Shown: positions 1 to 6,590 of the stretch, in pieces
Position numbering within the stretch: the first letter of the stretch is position 1
Layout of the letters: each line of letters opens with the position of its first letter
NCBI GenBank assembly: GCA_020201365.1
Contig: JAIVGV010000047.1
Location: forward strand, 1 to 9,531
Length of the DNA: 9,531 bases
Reading direction: 5' to 3'
Source: Acidobacteriota bacterium
GTDB lineage: Bacteria; Acidobacteriota; Blastocatellia; Pyrinomonadales; Pyrinomonadaceae
The notes under the pieces: model-generated
Seen by the model: only the letters and a program-made list of their open reading frames with translations
Told to the model about the DNA's origin: nothing
Databases searched by the model: none
Made by a program: the position numbers and the translations under genes

Positions 1-55
1 GGCTAGAGCTGTCAGCTTTCCTGTTTTTATGGTCGTGTCTGTCATCAAGGTAGTG

Positions 56-85
56 TTGCCGGTGGCCGCCTGCCCGGAATAGAAT
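56..85 (+). promoter_or_regulatory. Possible sigma-70 promoter upstream of the winged-helix/TPR gene
   Basis: TTGCCG at 56-61 and TAGAAT at 80-85 are separated by 18 bases, a fair match to -35 and -10 boxes (4/6 and 5/6 positions). Transcription would begin near 92 and leave a 5' leader of about 130 bases before the ATG at 224. The rest of 1-223 shows no gene in any frame. Such matches arise by chance, and promoter consensus in this phylum is poorly fixed, so this is only a candidate. Confidence 0.25.
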
Positions 86-223
86 GGCTCGCGCTTATCA
101 GGCTTTTACGAGGCTTCAAACAAGCACTGTCGATCACGCTACAGCGGCAGACAATACACAGCGCACGGCCCGCGCGTCTTTAGGAATCTCGCAGGAAAAT
201 CTTAGTTTTTTCTTAGGGCGGCG

Positions 224-2017
224 ATGAGCAAGCAGGAGAACTGTTTATACGAGTTCGGCCCCTTCGTCTTAGACCCGGCGGAACGTCGCCTGCTGCGCGA
301 AGGACGCCCCGTGCCGCTCGCGCCCAAAGCCTTCGACCTGCTGACGGTTCTCGTCCGACACGGCGGTCACTTGCTCGGAAAGGAAGAACTACTGAAGCTG
401 GTCTGGCCCGACCAGTTCGTCGAGGAGGGCAACCTCTCCATGAACGTCTCGACGCTGCGGAAGGCGCTGGGCGACGACCAGGCGGCGCACCGCTACATCG
501 AGACGGTGCCGAAGAAGGGCTACCGCTTCGCGGCAGATGTGGAGGAGCTGGGCGGCGGCCCGGCGGGACAAACACAAGCTGTAAGAGACGTGACCGCCGT
601 CGAAGAAGAACCGGGCCCGGCGGTAAAAGCGATAGACACGCTGGCCATCTTACCGTTCGTTAACGTGAGTGCTGATCCTGACTTTGAATATCTCTCGGAC
701 GGAATAACCGAGAGCATCATCAATAACCTTTCACAACTGCCGAAATTCCGCGTCATGGCCCGCAGTACAGTTTTTCGTTACAAGGGCCGGGAGGTGGACG
801 CCCTCGAAGTCGGGCGCGAGTTAAGGGTCGGCGCGGTGCTTGTGGGGAGGGTCTTGCAGGTCGGGGGTCGCATGATCGTCAGGGCGGAGTTGGTGGACGC
901 GGGAGACGGTTCGCAACTCTGGGGCGCGCAGTACAACCGTCAACTCGACGACATCTTCGCCGTCCAGGAAGAGATCGCCCAGGAGATTTCCGAGAAGTCG
1001 CGGCTGCGTCTGACGCGCGGGGAGAAGGAGCGGCTCGGCAAGCGTCACACGGAGAACGTCGAGGCGTACCACGCGTACCTGAAGGGCCGCTACTTCTGGA
1101 ACAAGAGGACGGGCGAAGGGGTAAGAAAGGCCGTCGAGTATTTCCAGCAGGCCATCGAGGCAGACCCGACCTACGCCCTCGCCTACGTCGGCCTGGCCGA
1201 CTGCTACGCCTCGCTCGGCTTCTACCTGATAGGCGCGCTCCCGCCCGGGGAGGTGATGCCGAAGGCGAAGGCGGCGGCGCTGAGGGCCCTGGAGGTTGAC
1301 GAGACACTGGCCGAGGGCCACGCCTCGCTGGGGGCGATCAAGATGTATTACGACTGGGACTGGGCGGGCGCCGAAAGCCAGTTCCGTCGCGCCATCGAGC
1401 TTAACCCGAACTACGCGCTGGCCCATTACTGGTACGGCGTCTATCTGGCGAAGTTGGGCCGGCCCGACGAGGCCATCATCGAATGCCGTAAGGGGCTTGA
1501 GGGCGACCCGCTCTCGCTGGTCATCAACGTGACGCTGGCGGTTATTTTCTACAGCGCGCGGCGGCATGAGGAGGCGATCGAACAGTCGCTGAAGGCCCTG
1601 GAAATGAACCCGGGTTTCTACCCGGCTTACATCCCCTTGAGCGGCGCTTACGAGCAACAGGGCCTCTACGGCGAAGCCGTCGCGGCGCTCCAGCAGGCCC
1701 GGCAGATAAAGGACAGCCCGTCGTATCTGCTGGCGATTCTGGGGCAAGTCTATGCCGCGGCGGGAGAAGAGGAGGCGGCGCGGGAGGTGCTCGGCGAGTT
1801 TGAGGAGGTATCAAAGCAGCGCTACATCCCTTCCTATCTGATAGCGCTCATCCACGCCAGCCTGGGCGCGAATGACAGCGCTTTCGAGTTGCTCGAGAAG
1901 GCCTGCGAGGAGCGCTCTAGTTGGCTCACCTGGCTCCGCGTCGAGCCGAAGTTCGACCGCCTGCGCCCCGACCCTCGCTACGCGGGACTCCTCCGCCGCG
2001 TGGGGCTGTCGCCCTGA
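224..2017 (+). CDS. Winged-helix DNA-binding / TolB-like / TPR protein
   Basis: This 597-residue protein is a probable soluble transcriptional regulator. Residues about 8-105 form an OmpR/CadC-type winged helix (Trans_reg_C), seen in the opening YEFGPFVLDP, the LAPKAFDLLTVLVRH helix, the NVSTLRKALGD recognition region and the closing ETVPKKGYRF wing. A charged linker (106-135) leads to a TolB-like domain (about 136-262: LAILPFVNVS, YLSDGITESI, VLVGRV, LWGAQYNR, DIFAVQEEIA). The rest (about 283-560) is a TPR array with repeats such as AVEYFQQAIEADPTYALAYVGLADCY. Unlike CadC there is no hydrophobic segment between DNA-binding and sensor parts, so it is probably cytoplasmic. There is no phosphoacceptor receiver domain. 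The ATG at 224 is preceded by AGGGCGG, a weak ribosome site, and the winged helix starts right after it, supporting this start. The ligand and target genes cannot be read from sequence. Confidence 0.9.
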   Translation: MSKQENCLYEFGPFVLDPAERRLLREGRPVPLAPKAFDLLTVLVRHGGHLLGKEELLKLVWPDQFVEEGNLSMNVSTLRKALGDDQAAHRYIETVPKKGYRFAADVEELGGGPAGQTQAVRDVTAVEEEPGPAVKAIDTLAILPFVNVSADPDFEYLSDGITESIINNLSQLPKFRVMARSTVFRYKGREVDALEVGRELRVGAVLVGRVLQVGGRMIVRAELVDAGDGSQLWGAQYNRQLDDIFAVQEEIAQEISEKSRLRLTRGEKERLGKRHTENVEAYHAYLKGRYFWNKRTGEGVRKAVEYFQQAIEADPTYALAYVGLADCYASLGFYLIGALPPGEVMPKAKAAALRALEVDETLAEGHASLGAIKMYYDWDWAGAESQFRRAIELNPNYALAHYWYGVYLAKLGRPDEAIIECRKGLEGDPLSLVINVTLAVIFYSARRHEEAIEQSLKALEMNPGFYPAYIPLSGAYEQQGLYGEAVAALQQARQIKDSPSYLLAILGQVYAAAGEEEAAREVLGEFEEVSKQRYIPSYLIALIHASLGANDSAFELLEKACEERSSWLTWLRVEPKFDRLRPDPRYAGLLRRVGLSP

Positions 2018-2057
2018 TAACCGGATATCCCAACTCCTTTTTAAGCAGGCAAACTGC

Positions 2058-2108
2058 GGCTACCGCTTTGCGACAGGCGTGACAATGTCGAGGGAGAATC
2101 AAGCTTAA
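2058..2108 (+). pseudogene. Possible remnant of a winged-helix domain end
   Basis: In one frame this stretch reads GYRFATGVTMSRENQA and then a stop. GYRF followed by a small residue and V is the signature of the last wing of Trans_reg_C domains. The intact gene at 224 reads GYRFAADV at 518-541. At the DNA level 20 of 24 bases match between 518-541 and 2058-2081. Nothing upstream in this frame (after the main gene's stop) restores the rest of the domain. The simplest reading is a short relic of a paralogous regulator or a partial duplication. It is short enough that chance similarity is not excluded. Confidence 0.35.
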
Positions 2109-2308
2109 CTTCAAAGGACGAGACTGTTCTCTCGCGGCTTGATCGCCGGGAATTCTGGCATCGATGTAAGCCTCCACAAAAGCTCCAAAGCAGATGTGAC
2201 CATTGCAAACCGTCAGGCGGAAAAGACCAATAAAGAGGAAGTTACAAATTCTATGACCTTACACATCTTAAAATTTGAATCCTATGTGGGACTCGAAGCT
2301 AAATAAAT

Positions 2309-2348
2309 TAAAGCCCCAAGCCGCAATACTTAGCGGCTTAGGGCTTTA
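2309..2348 (-). terminator. Strong intrinsic-terminator-like hairpin, best on the minus strand
   Basis: TAAAGCCC (2309-2316) pairs with GGGCTTTA (2341-2348), and AAGCCGC (2318-2324) pairs with GCGGCTT (2333-2339) around an 8-base loop. On the plus strand the arms are separated by one C/A mismatch. On the minus strand that position becomes a U-G wobble, giving an unbroken 16-pair stem. The minus-strand 3' side continues into TTTAATTTATTT, a U-rich tail, whereas the plus side has only CTTTAGAG. It may stop transcription from both sides, but the asymmetry points to a minus-strand transcript coming from higher coordinates. Confidence 0.6.
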
Positions 2349-2434
2349 GAGTTAACTCCGCAGGTAGGACTTGAGCATCCGAAATTTTCTTCGTTTTCCG
2401 GCAGAAAATCGCAAGTTTTGAAAATTGGAATCAT
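2330..2434 (-). CDS. Candidate 34-residue cysteine-containing small protein
   Basis: On the minus strand an ATG at 2434-2432 opens 34 codons ending in TAA at 2332-2330. The peptide has three cysteines (residues 8, 20, 25), an acidic middle (PENEEN) and a GCSSPTCG motif at 19-26. Two copies of GGAGGAAT lie just upstream (2453-2446 and 2442-2435). The nearer is a near-ideal Shine-Dalgarno core, though only three bases from the ATG. The stop codon falls in the loop of the terminator-like hairpin at 2309-2348, so the last codons form one arm of the stem. This is economical but awkward, because a terminating ribosome would cover the hairpin. I recognise no family. The cysteine pattern would suit a modified or secreted peptide, but no maturation enzyme is in the window. 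The region could instead be a small RNA. Confidence 0.35.
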   Translation of the reverse strand: MIPIFKTCDFLPENEENFGCSSPTCGVNSKALSR

Positions 2435-2480
2435 ATTCCTCCCCTATTCCTCCACCGGGTGCATCTTTCCTGTCACTGTC

Positions 2481-2501
2481 CAGCTACACAATTAATAGCT
2501 G
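2481..2501. repeat. Perfect 6-bp inverted repeat with 9-base spacer
   Basis: CAGCTA (2481-2486) is mirrored by TAGCTG (2496-2501) around an AT-rich spacer. It lies about 50 bases upstream of the candidate minus-strand small gene and about 220 bases upstream of the CHAT gene. It could be an operator half-site pair or a small RNA hairpin. No regulator can be assigned. Confidence 0.35.
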
Positions 2502-2639
2502 ATGTTCCAACAAAAAGAGATGGCAGTTTCCGCTCGACACGAAACACATCGGACTGCGATGTCCATTTCGGCGTGACACGGTTTTTATGAATAACGGTTT
2601 TGCTCAGGCGATTCATTCGTCAATTTAAAACCCTAAATT

Positions 2640-2669
2640 TTGTCTGCGTAACATCAGTTGTGAAATAAT
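2640..2669 (+). promoter_or_regulatory. Possible promoter of the CHAT-sigma-anti-sigma block
   Basis: TTGTCT at 2640-2645 and AATAAT at 2664-2669 are 18 bases apart (4/6 and 5/6 matches to sigma-70 boxes). Transcription would start near 2676. That would leave only about 10 bases before the GTG at 2686 but about 50 before the ATG at 2725, which favours the later start of the CHAT protein. It is a pattern match only. Confidence 0.3.
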
Positions 2670-2724
2670 AGCCCGCGCACCCGGGGTGAGGAAGTTTCAC
2701 GACTGCACGGAAACGGGGCTCCCG

Positions 2725-5700
2725 ATGTTCAAACAGCTAATCAGTCGTCGGCGGATGAAGTTTCCGGCCCGGAAAACCCTGCGTCTCAACCTCCTTCTAC
2801 TGCTCCCGCTCTGGGCACAATCCGCTCACAGCCCGCACGCACAGGCGTTCAGTCACCGCGCATTTATTAACCAGTCGTCACCACGACAGTCGCAGCAAGG
2901 CACGCCGACACAGGACGCCGTAGTCACCCCGCTCACACCGGGCCGCGCCGTCGGGCATGAAATTTCCGGTGGGCAGAAGCAGAGTTATCAGGTCGCCGCC
3001 GCCGCCGGGCAGTTCGTCGGCGTCGTCGTGCGGCAGGACGGGACGGACGTCGGCGTGAAGGTGTTCGCGCCCGACGGGAAGCTGGCCGCGGAGTTCGATT
3101 CCGAGAGCATGCCGCAGGGCGAGGAGGAGGCTGATTTCGTCGCCGAGACGGCGGGCGCTTACCGGCTCGATGTCACGGCGCAGGTTAAAGGCACGACGGG
3201 GCGCTACGAGATACGCGTGACGGAGGTGCGCGCGGCGACCGAGCACGACCGCGCGCTCGACGAGGCGCACAGGCTGAGCACGCGGGCCCTCTACCTGTTA
3301 GCCGCCGCCAAGTATGCGGAGGCGCTGCCGCTCGCCGAGCGGGCGTTGGAGTTGGGCGAAAAGGAGTTGGGGCCGGAGCACACTTACGTCGCTTATCTGT
3401 TGGTTGAAGTGGGCGGGGTATATTCCGACAAGGGTAATTACGCACAGGCAGAGCGACTACTCAAACGCGCCCTCGACATTGATCAGCGCGCGCTGGGTCT
3501 GACGCACCCGCAAACTGTCAGCGCGCTTCACGACTTGGGGGTCGTGTATAGCCGCACGAATGAGTACGGAAAGGCGGAGGAGTTATTACAGCAATCCCTC
3601 ACGTTGACAGAGCAGACATTAGGTGCGGGGCACCCGAGAGTTGTCAGGATTTTGAGAGACCTCTCCGTGTTGCACTACCGCCGGGCAGACATGGCGCGCT
3701 CCGAGCAGGAGATGAAACGCGCGCTGGACATCGCCGACAAAACTTTAGCGCCCGATGATTTCGTGCTGTCGCAGGTGCTTAGTAATCTGGGGCTACTCTA
3801 CGTCTCGAACAGGGAGTACGACCGCGCCGAGCCGCTGTTGCAGCGCGCGCTGGAGATTGCGGAAAAGAGGTTCGGCCCCGAGAGCAGTCAGCTCTCCCTG
3901 CCGCTACAAAATCTCGCGCTCATCGCACAGCAACAGAAGAAAGACTATCCGCGCGCGCTGGAACTATACTGGCGCGCGGAAAAGAACCTTGAGAAGGCGG
4001 TCGGGCCGGAGCACCCGCAGGTCGCCGCCATCCTCAACAACATCGCCAACATCTACAAGGTGCAGGGCGATTACGCTCACGCGCTGGAGTTGCACCAGCG
4101 CGTGCACGCGATCTTTGAGAAGTCTTTAGGTCCCTATCACGGGAACACGCTCGTCTCGCTCGGCAACATCGCCAGCACCTACGCCGCGATGGGCGAGACA
4201 GCCTCCGCCGTCAAGTTTCAGGCGCTCACGGACGAGGCTGTTGAAAAGAACCTCGCGCTCAACCTCGCCATCGGCTCGGAGCGGCAGAAACTCGCCTTCT
4301 TCGACTCGCTCTCCGAGCGCACCGAGCGCACGATCTCCCTGCACGTCAACCACGCGCCGAACGACAGCGCTGCGCGCGACCTGGCCGCGCAGGACATCTT
4401 GCAGCGCAAGGGGCGCGTGCTCGACGCGATGTCCGGCAGTCTCGCCGCTTTGCGCCAGCGTCTGAACGGGGAAGACCGGGCGCTGCTCGATCAGTTGAAC
4501 ACGACGACCGCGCAACTAGCCAAGCTCGCGCTTGCCGGGCGGGGCAACACGCCGCCAGCCGAGTATCAACGGCAACTCGCGTCGCTCACAGAGCAGAAGG
4601 AGCAGCTCGAAGCCGAGATCAGCCGGCGCAGCGCGGAGTTCCGCGCGCAGTCGCAGCCGGTCACGCTCACGGCCGTCGAGTCCGCCATCCCGCCCGGTGC
4701 TGCGCTCGTCGAGTTCGCCGCCTATCGCCCGTTCGATCCGAAGATCAATCCTGCCAGCGAAGCCTTCGGCGAGCCGCGCTACGTCGCCTACGTCATCCGT
4801 CCGCAGGGCGAGGTCGGTTGGCGGGAACTCGGCTCGGCTAGAGAGGTTGACGCGCGCGTCGAAGCCCTGCGCGCGGCTCTGAGCGATCCGCGGCGCGGAG
4901 ACGTGCAACAACTGGCGCGCGCCGTTGACGAGAAAGTCTTTCAGCCCGTGCGCGCCCTGTTGGGCGAGACGCGGCAACTGCTCGTCTCGCCCGACGGCGA
5001 GCTGAACCTGCTGCCGTTCGCCGCGCTCGTTGACGAAGAGGGGCGTTATCTAGTTGAGCGCTACTCGTTCACCTACCTGACGAGCGGGCGCGACTTGCTG
5101 CGCCTGCAAGTGCGGCGCGAGAGCAAAAGCCCTCCGGTCGTCGTCGCCGATCCGGCGTTCGGCGCGCCGGCTCTCATCGCCGCAAGCGACAGGGCAGGGA
5201 CGAAAAGTAGTTCTGGCGAAGGCGCCCGCCCGCAGGTTGACTACTCGCAAATCTTCTTCGGGCCCCTGCCCGGCGTGACCGATGAAGTGCGCGCTCTCAA
5301 AGACCTCCTGCCGCAGGCGAGCTTCCTTACCAGAGAGCAGGCCACAAAAGCGGCGATGGAAAAACTGAGCGGACCCGTCATCCTACACATCGCCACGCAC
5401 GGCTTCTTCCTGCAAGCCGCGTCGCCGGCGACGGCAGAGAAGCGCCCCGCCGCGCAGACTAAACCTGTCAGCCGGCTCGGCAAACTGGATGCCCACGTCG
5501 AGAATCCCTTGCTGCGTTCCGGTCTGGCGCTCGCCGGTGCCAATCAGAGCGGCAACGGGAACAGTGATGGCATCCTGACCGCGCTCGAGGCGTCGGGACT
5601 CGATCTCTGGGGCACGAAACTGGTCGTGCTGTCGGCGTGCGATACCGGCTTCGGCGAGGTGAAGAATGGCGAAGGGGTTTATGGACTGCGGCGTGCTTTA

Positions 5701-5931
5701 GTGCTCGCGGGCGCGGAGAGTCAGGTGATGAGTCTCTGGGCGGTCTCGGATCGCAGCACGCGCGATCTGATCGTGGGCTACTATCAAGCGCTCATGCGGG
5801 GAGCCGGAAGAGGCGAAGCCCTGCGTCGGGTGCAACTGCACATGCTCGGCGACAAGGCGCACCGCCACCCGTACTACTGGGCCGGTTTCATCCAGACGGG
5901 CGAGTGGGGCAACCTGGAGGGCAGACGTTGA
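2725..5931 (+). CDS. Exported TPR-CHAT caspase-like peptidase
   Basis: This protein is about 1068 residues from the ATG at 2725. A basic N-terminus (ISRRR, KFPARK) and hydrophobic LNLLLLLPLWA ending in SPHAQA look like a cleavable signal peptide. Residues about 67-170 form a beta domain resembling PPC (pre-peptidase C-terminal) domains. Residues about 177-505 hold 42-residue kinesin-light-chain-type TPRs (for example LLQRALEIAEKRFGPES). A helical, coiled-coil-like linker (about 575-640) precedes the C-terminal CHAT domain (about 655-1060). The peptidase dyad is intact: His892 in HIATHGFF (codon 5398-5400) and Cys972 in VLSACDTG (codon 5638-5640). CHAT proteins are caspase/separase-like cysteine peptidases, and the TPRs probably sense a partner. 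The frame extends to a GTG at 2686, and an ATG at 2755 is also possible. None has a good ribosome site. The stop abuts the sigma gene's ATG, so translation is probably coupled. The substrate is unknown, and an extracytoplasmic location is inferred from the signal peptide alone. Confidence 0.88.
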   Translation: MFKQLISRRRMKFPARKTLRLNLLLLLPLWAQSAHSPHAQAFSHRAFINQSSPRQSQQGTPTQDAVVTPLTPGRAVGHEISGGQKQSYQVAAAAGQFVGVVVRQDGTDVGVKVFAPDGKLAAEFDSESMPQGEEEADFVAETAGAYRLDVTAQVKGTTGRYEIRVTEVRAATEHDRALDEAHRLSTRALYLLAAAKYAEALPLAERALELGEKELGPEHTYVAYLLVEVGGVYSDKGNYAQAERLLKRALDIDQRALGLTHPQTVSALHDLGVVYSRTNEYGKAEELLQQSLTLTEQTLGAGHPRVVRILRDLSVLHYRRADMARSEQEMKRALDIADKTLAPDDFVLSQVLSNLGLLYVSNREYDRAEPLLQRALEIAEKRFGPESSQLSLPLQNLALIAQQQKKDYPRALELYWRAEKNLEKAVGPEHPQVAAILNNIANIYKVQGDYAHALELHQRVHAIFEKSLGPYHGNTLVSLGNIASTYAAMGETASAVKFQALTDEAVEKNLALNLAIGSERQKLAFFDSLSERTERTISLHVNHAPNDSAARDLAAQDILQRKGRVLDAMSGSLAALRQRLNGEDRALLDQLNTTTAQLAKLALAGRGNTPPAEYQRQLASLTEQKEQLEAEISRRSAEFRAQSQPVTLTAVESAIPPGAALVEFAAYRPFDPKINPASEAFGEPRYVAYVIRPQGEVGWRELGSAREVDARVEALRAALSDPRRGDVQQLARAVDEKVFQPVRALLGETRQLLVSPDGELNLLPFAALVDEEGRYLVERYSFTYLTSGRDLLRLQVRRESKSPPVVVADPAFGAPALIAASDRAGTKSSSGEGARPQVDYSQIFFGPLPGVTDEVRALKDLLPQASFLTREQATKAAMEKLSGPVILHIATHGFFLQAASPATAEKRPAAQTKPVSRLGKLDAHVENPLLRSGLALAGANQSGNGNSDGILTALEASGLDLWGTKLVVLSACDTGFGEVKNGEGVYGLRRALVLAGAESQVMSLWAVSDRSTRDLIVGYYQALMRGAGRGEALRRVQLHMLGDKAHRHPYYWAGFIQTGEWGNLEGRR

Positions 5932-6510
5932 ATGGCGTCGGCGCTCACGGCGGAATCATTTGCCAAGCTCCTGGCTAGCCTCGACGCGGATCGGGAGCGC
6001 GCCGGTGAAAAATACGAAGACCTGCGACGCACGCTCATCAGGTTCTTCGAGTGGCGCGGCGCGCCCTTCCCCGACGACCACGCGGACGAGACGCTTAACC
6101 GGGTCGCACGAAAACTGGGCGAAGGGATCGAGATCAAAAACATCGGCGCGTACTGCTACGAAGTGGCGCGACTCGTCTGCCTGGAAGCGTGGAAGGGACA
6201 TGACAGCCGGCGCGAACCGCTGGAAGCGGAGCAGCACGACGCGGCCGGCGCTGATACTACTGATGCGGCGCGCGAGCGGGAACTCCTGCTGGACTGTCTG
6301 GAGGAGTGCTTGCAGCGGCTTCCGGCTGAGAGCCGGCTGTTGATCACCGAATACTACCAGGACGAGAAACGCGACCGGCTCGGACGCCGCAAGGCGCTGG
6401 CTAAGTCTCTCGGGCTGCGGCGCGAGGCGCTCGCCAACCGTGCGCAGCGACTGCGCGACAAGCTCGAGCAGTGCGTGACGCGCTGCTTCGACGAGAAAAC
6501 GGCGATATGA
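5932..6510 (+). CDS. RNA polymerase sigma-70 family factor (ECF-like)
   Basis: This 192-residue protein has the two-domain layout of extracytoplasmic-function sigma factors, which bind core RNA polymerase and direct it to particular promoters. Region 2 spans about 24-86. It includes YEDLRRTLIRFFEWRG, the HADETLNRVARKL helix typical of sigma region 2, and IGAYCYEVARLVCLEAW. A variable linker (87-112) follows. Region 4 (about 113-187) has LQRLPAESRLLITEYY and a helix-turn-helix around RKALAKSLGLRREALANRAQRLR. The size is normal for the family. The ATG follows the CHAT stop with no spacing (TGA then ATG), so it is almost certainly translated by coupling and made with the peptidase. The next gene looks like its membrane anti-sigma partner. 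The promoter sequence it recognises is unknown. A candidate autoregulated target should be sought upstream of 2725 and 7863. Confidence 0.85.
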   Translation: MASALTAESFAKLLASLDADRERAGEKYEDLRRTLIRFFEWRGAPFPDDHADETLNRVARKLGEGIEIKNIGAYCYEVARLVCLEAWKGHDSRREPLEAEQHDAAGADTTDAARERELLLDCLEECLQRLPAESRLLITEYYQDEKRDRLGRRKALAKSLGLRREALANRAQRLRDKLEQCVTRCFDEKTAI

Positions 6511-6546
6511 ATGCGAGGATTTGCCACTGGTTAATGAGGGCGCTCG

Positions 6547-6568
6547 ACCGTCCGCGAGTGCCGACGGT
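6547..6568 (+). other. Small stem-loop between sigma and anti-sigma-like genes
   Basis: ACCGTC (6547-6552) pairs with GACGGT (6563-6568) around a 10-base loop, followed by only TTT in total. It lies in the 80-base gap after the sigma gene. It could lower downstream expression or protect the upstream message, but the stem is short and the U-tract is almost absent, so it is not called a terminator. Confidence 0.25.
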
Positions 6569-6590
6569 TTGAAGCGTCCGAAACTAAACG

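Larger units (their letters stand above)
2018..2685. other. Long AT-richer intergenic region
   Basis: These 668 bases separate the winged-helix/TPR gene from the CHAT operon and contain no large gene. They hold a winged-helix-like fragment (2058-2108), an unbroken but start-poor plus-strand frame (2109-2306), a strong hairpin (2309-2348), a possible small minus-strand gene (2330-2434), an inverted repeat (2481-2501) and a promoter-like pair of boxes (2640-2669). Base composition from about 2200 onward is clearly less GC-rich than the flanking genes. Confidence 0.7.

Noticed and set aside
821..1747. Long minus-strand open frame of about 308 codons opposite the winged-helix/TPR gene
   Set aside because: It lies wholly antisense to a clear TPR coding frame, has Arg/Leu-rich composition typical of GC-rich shadow frames, and shows no recognisable domain.
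2360..2385. tRNA T-arm-like string on the minus strand (CTCAAGTCC)
   Set aside because: No acceptor, anticodon or D-arm pairing could be built around it. The resemblance is limited to a few bases.
6511..6534. Seven-codon frame starting directly after the sigma factor stop (TGA then ATG)
   Set aside because: It is too short, in a different frame from the anti-sigma-like gene, and without a ribosome site.
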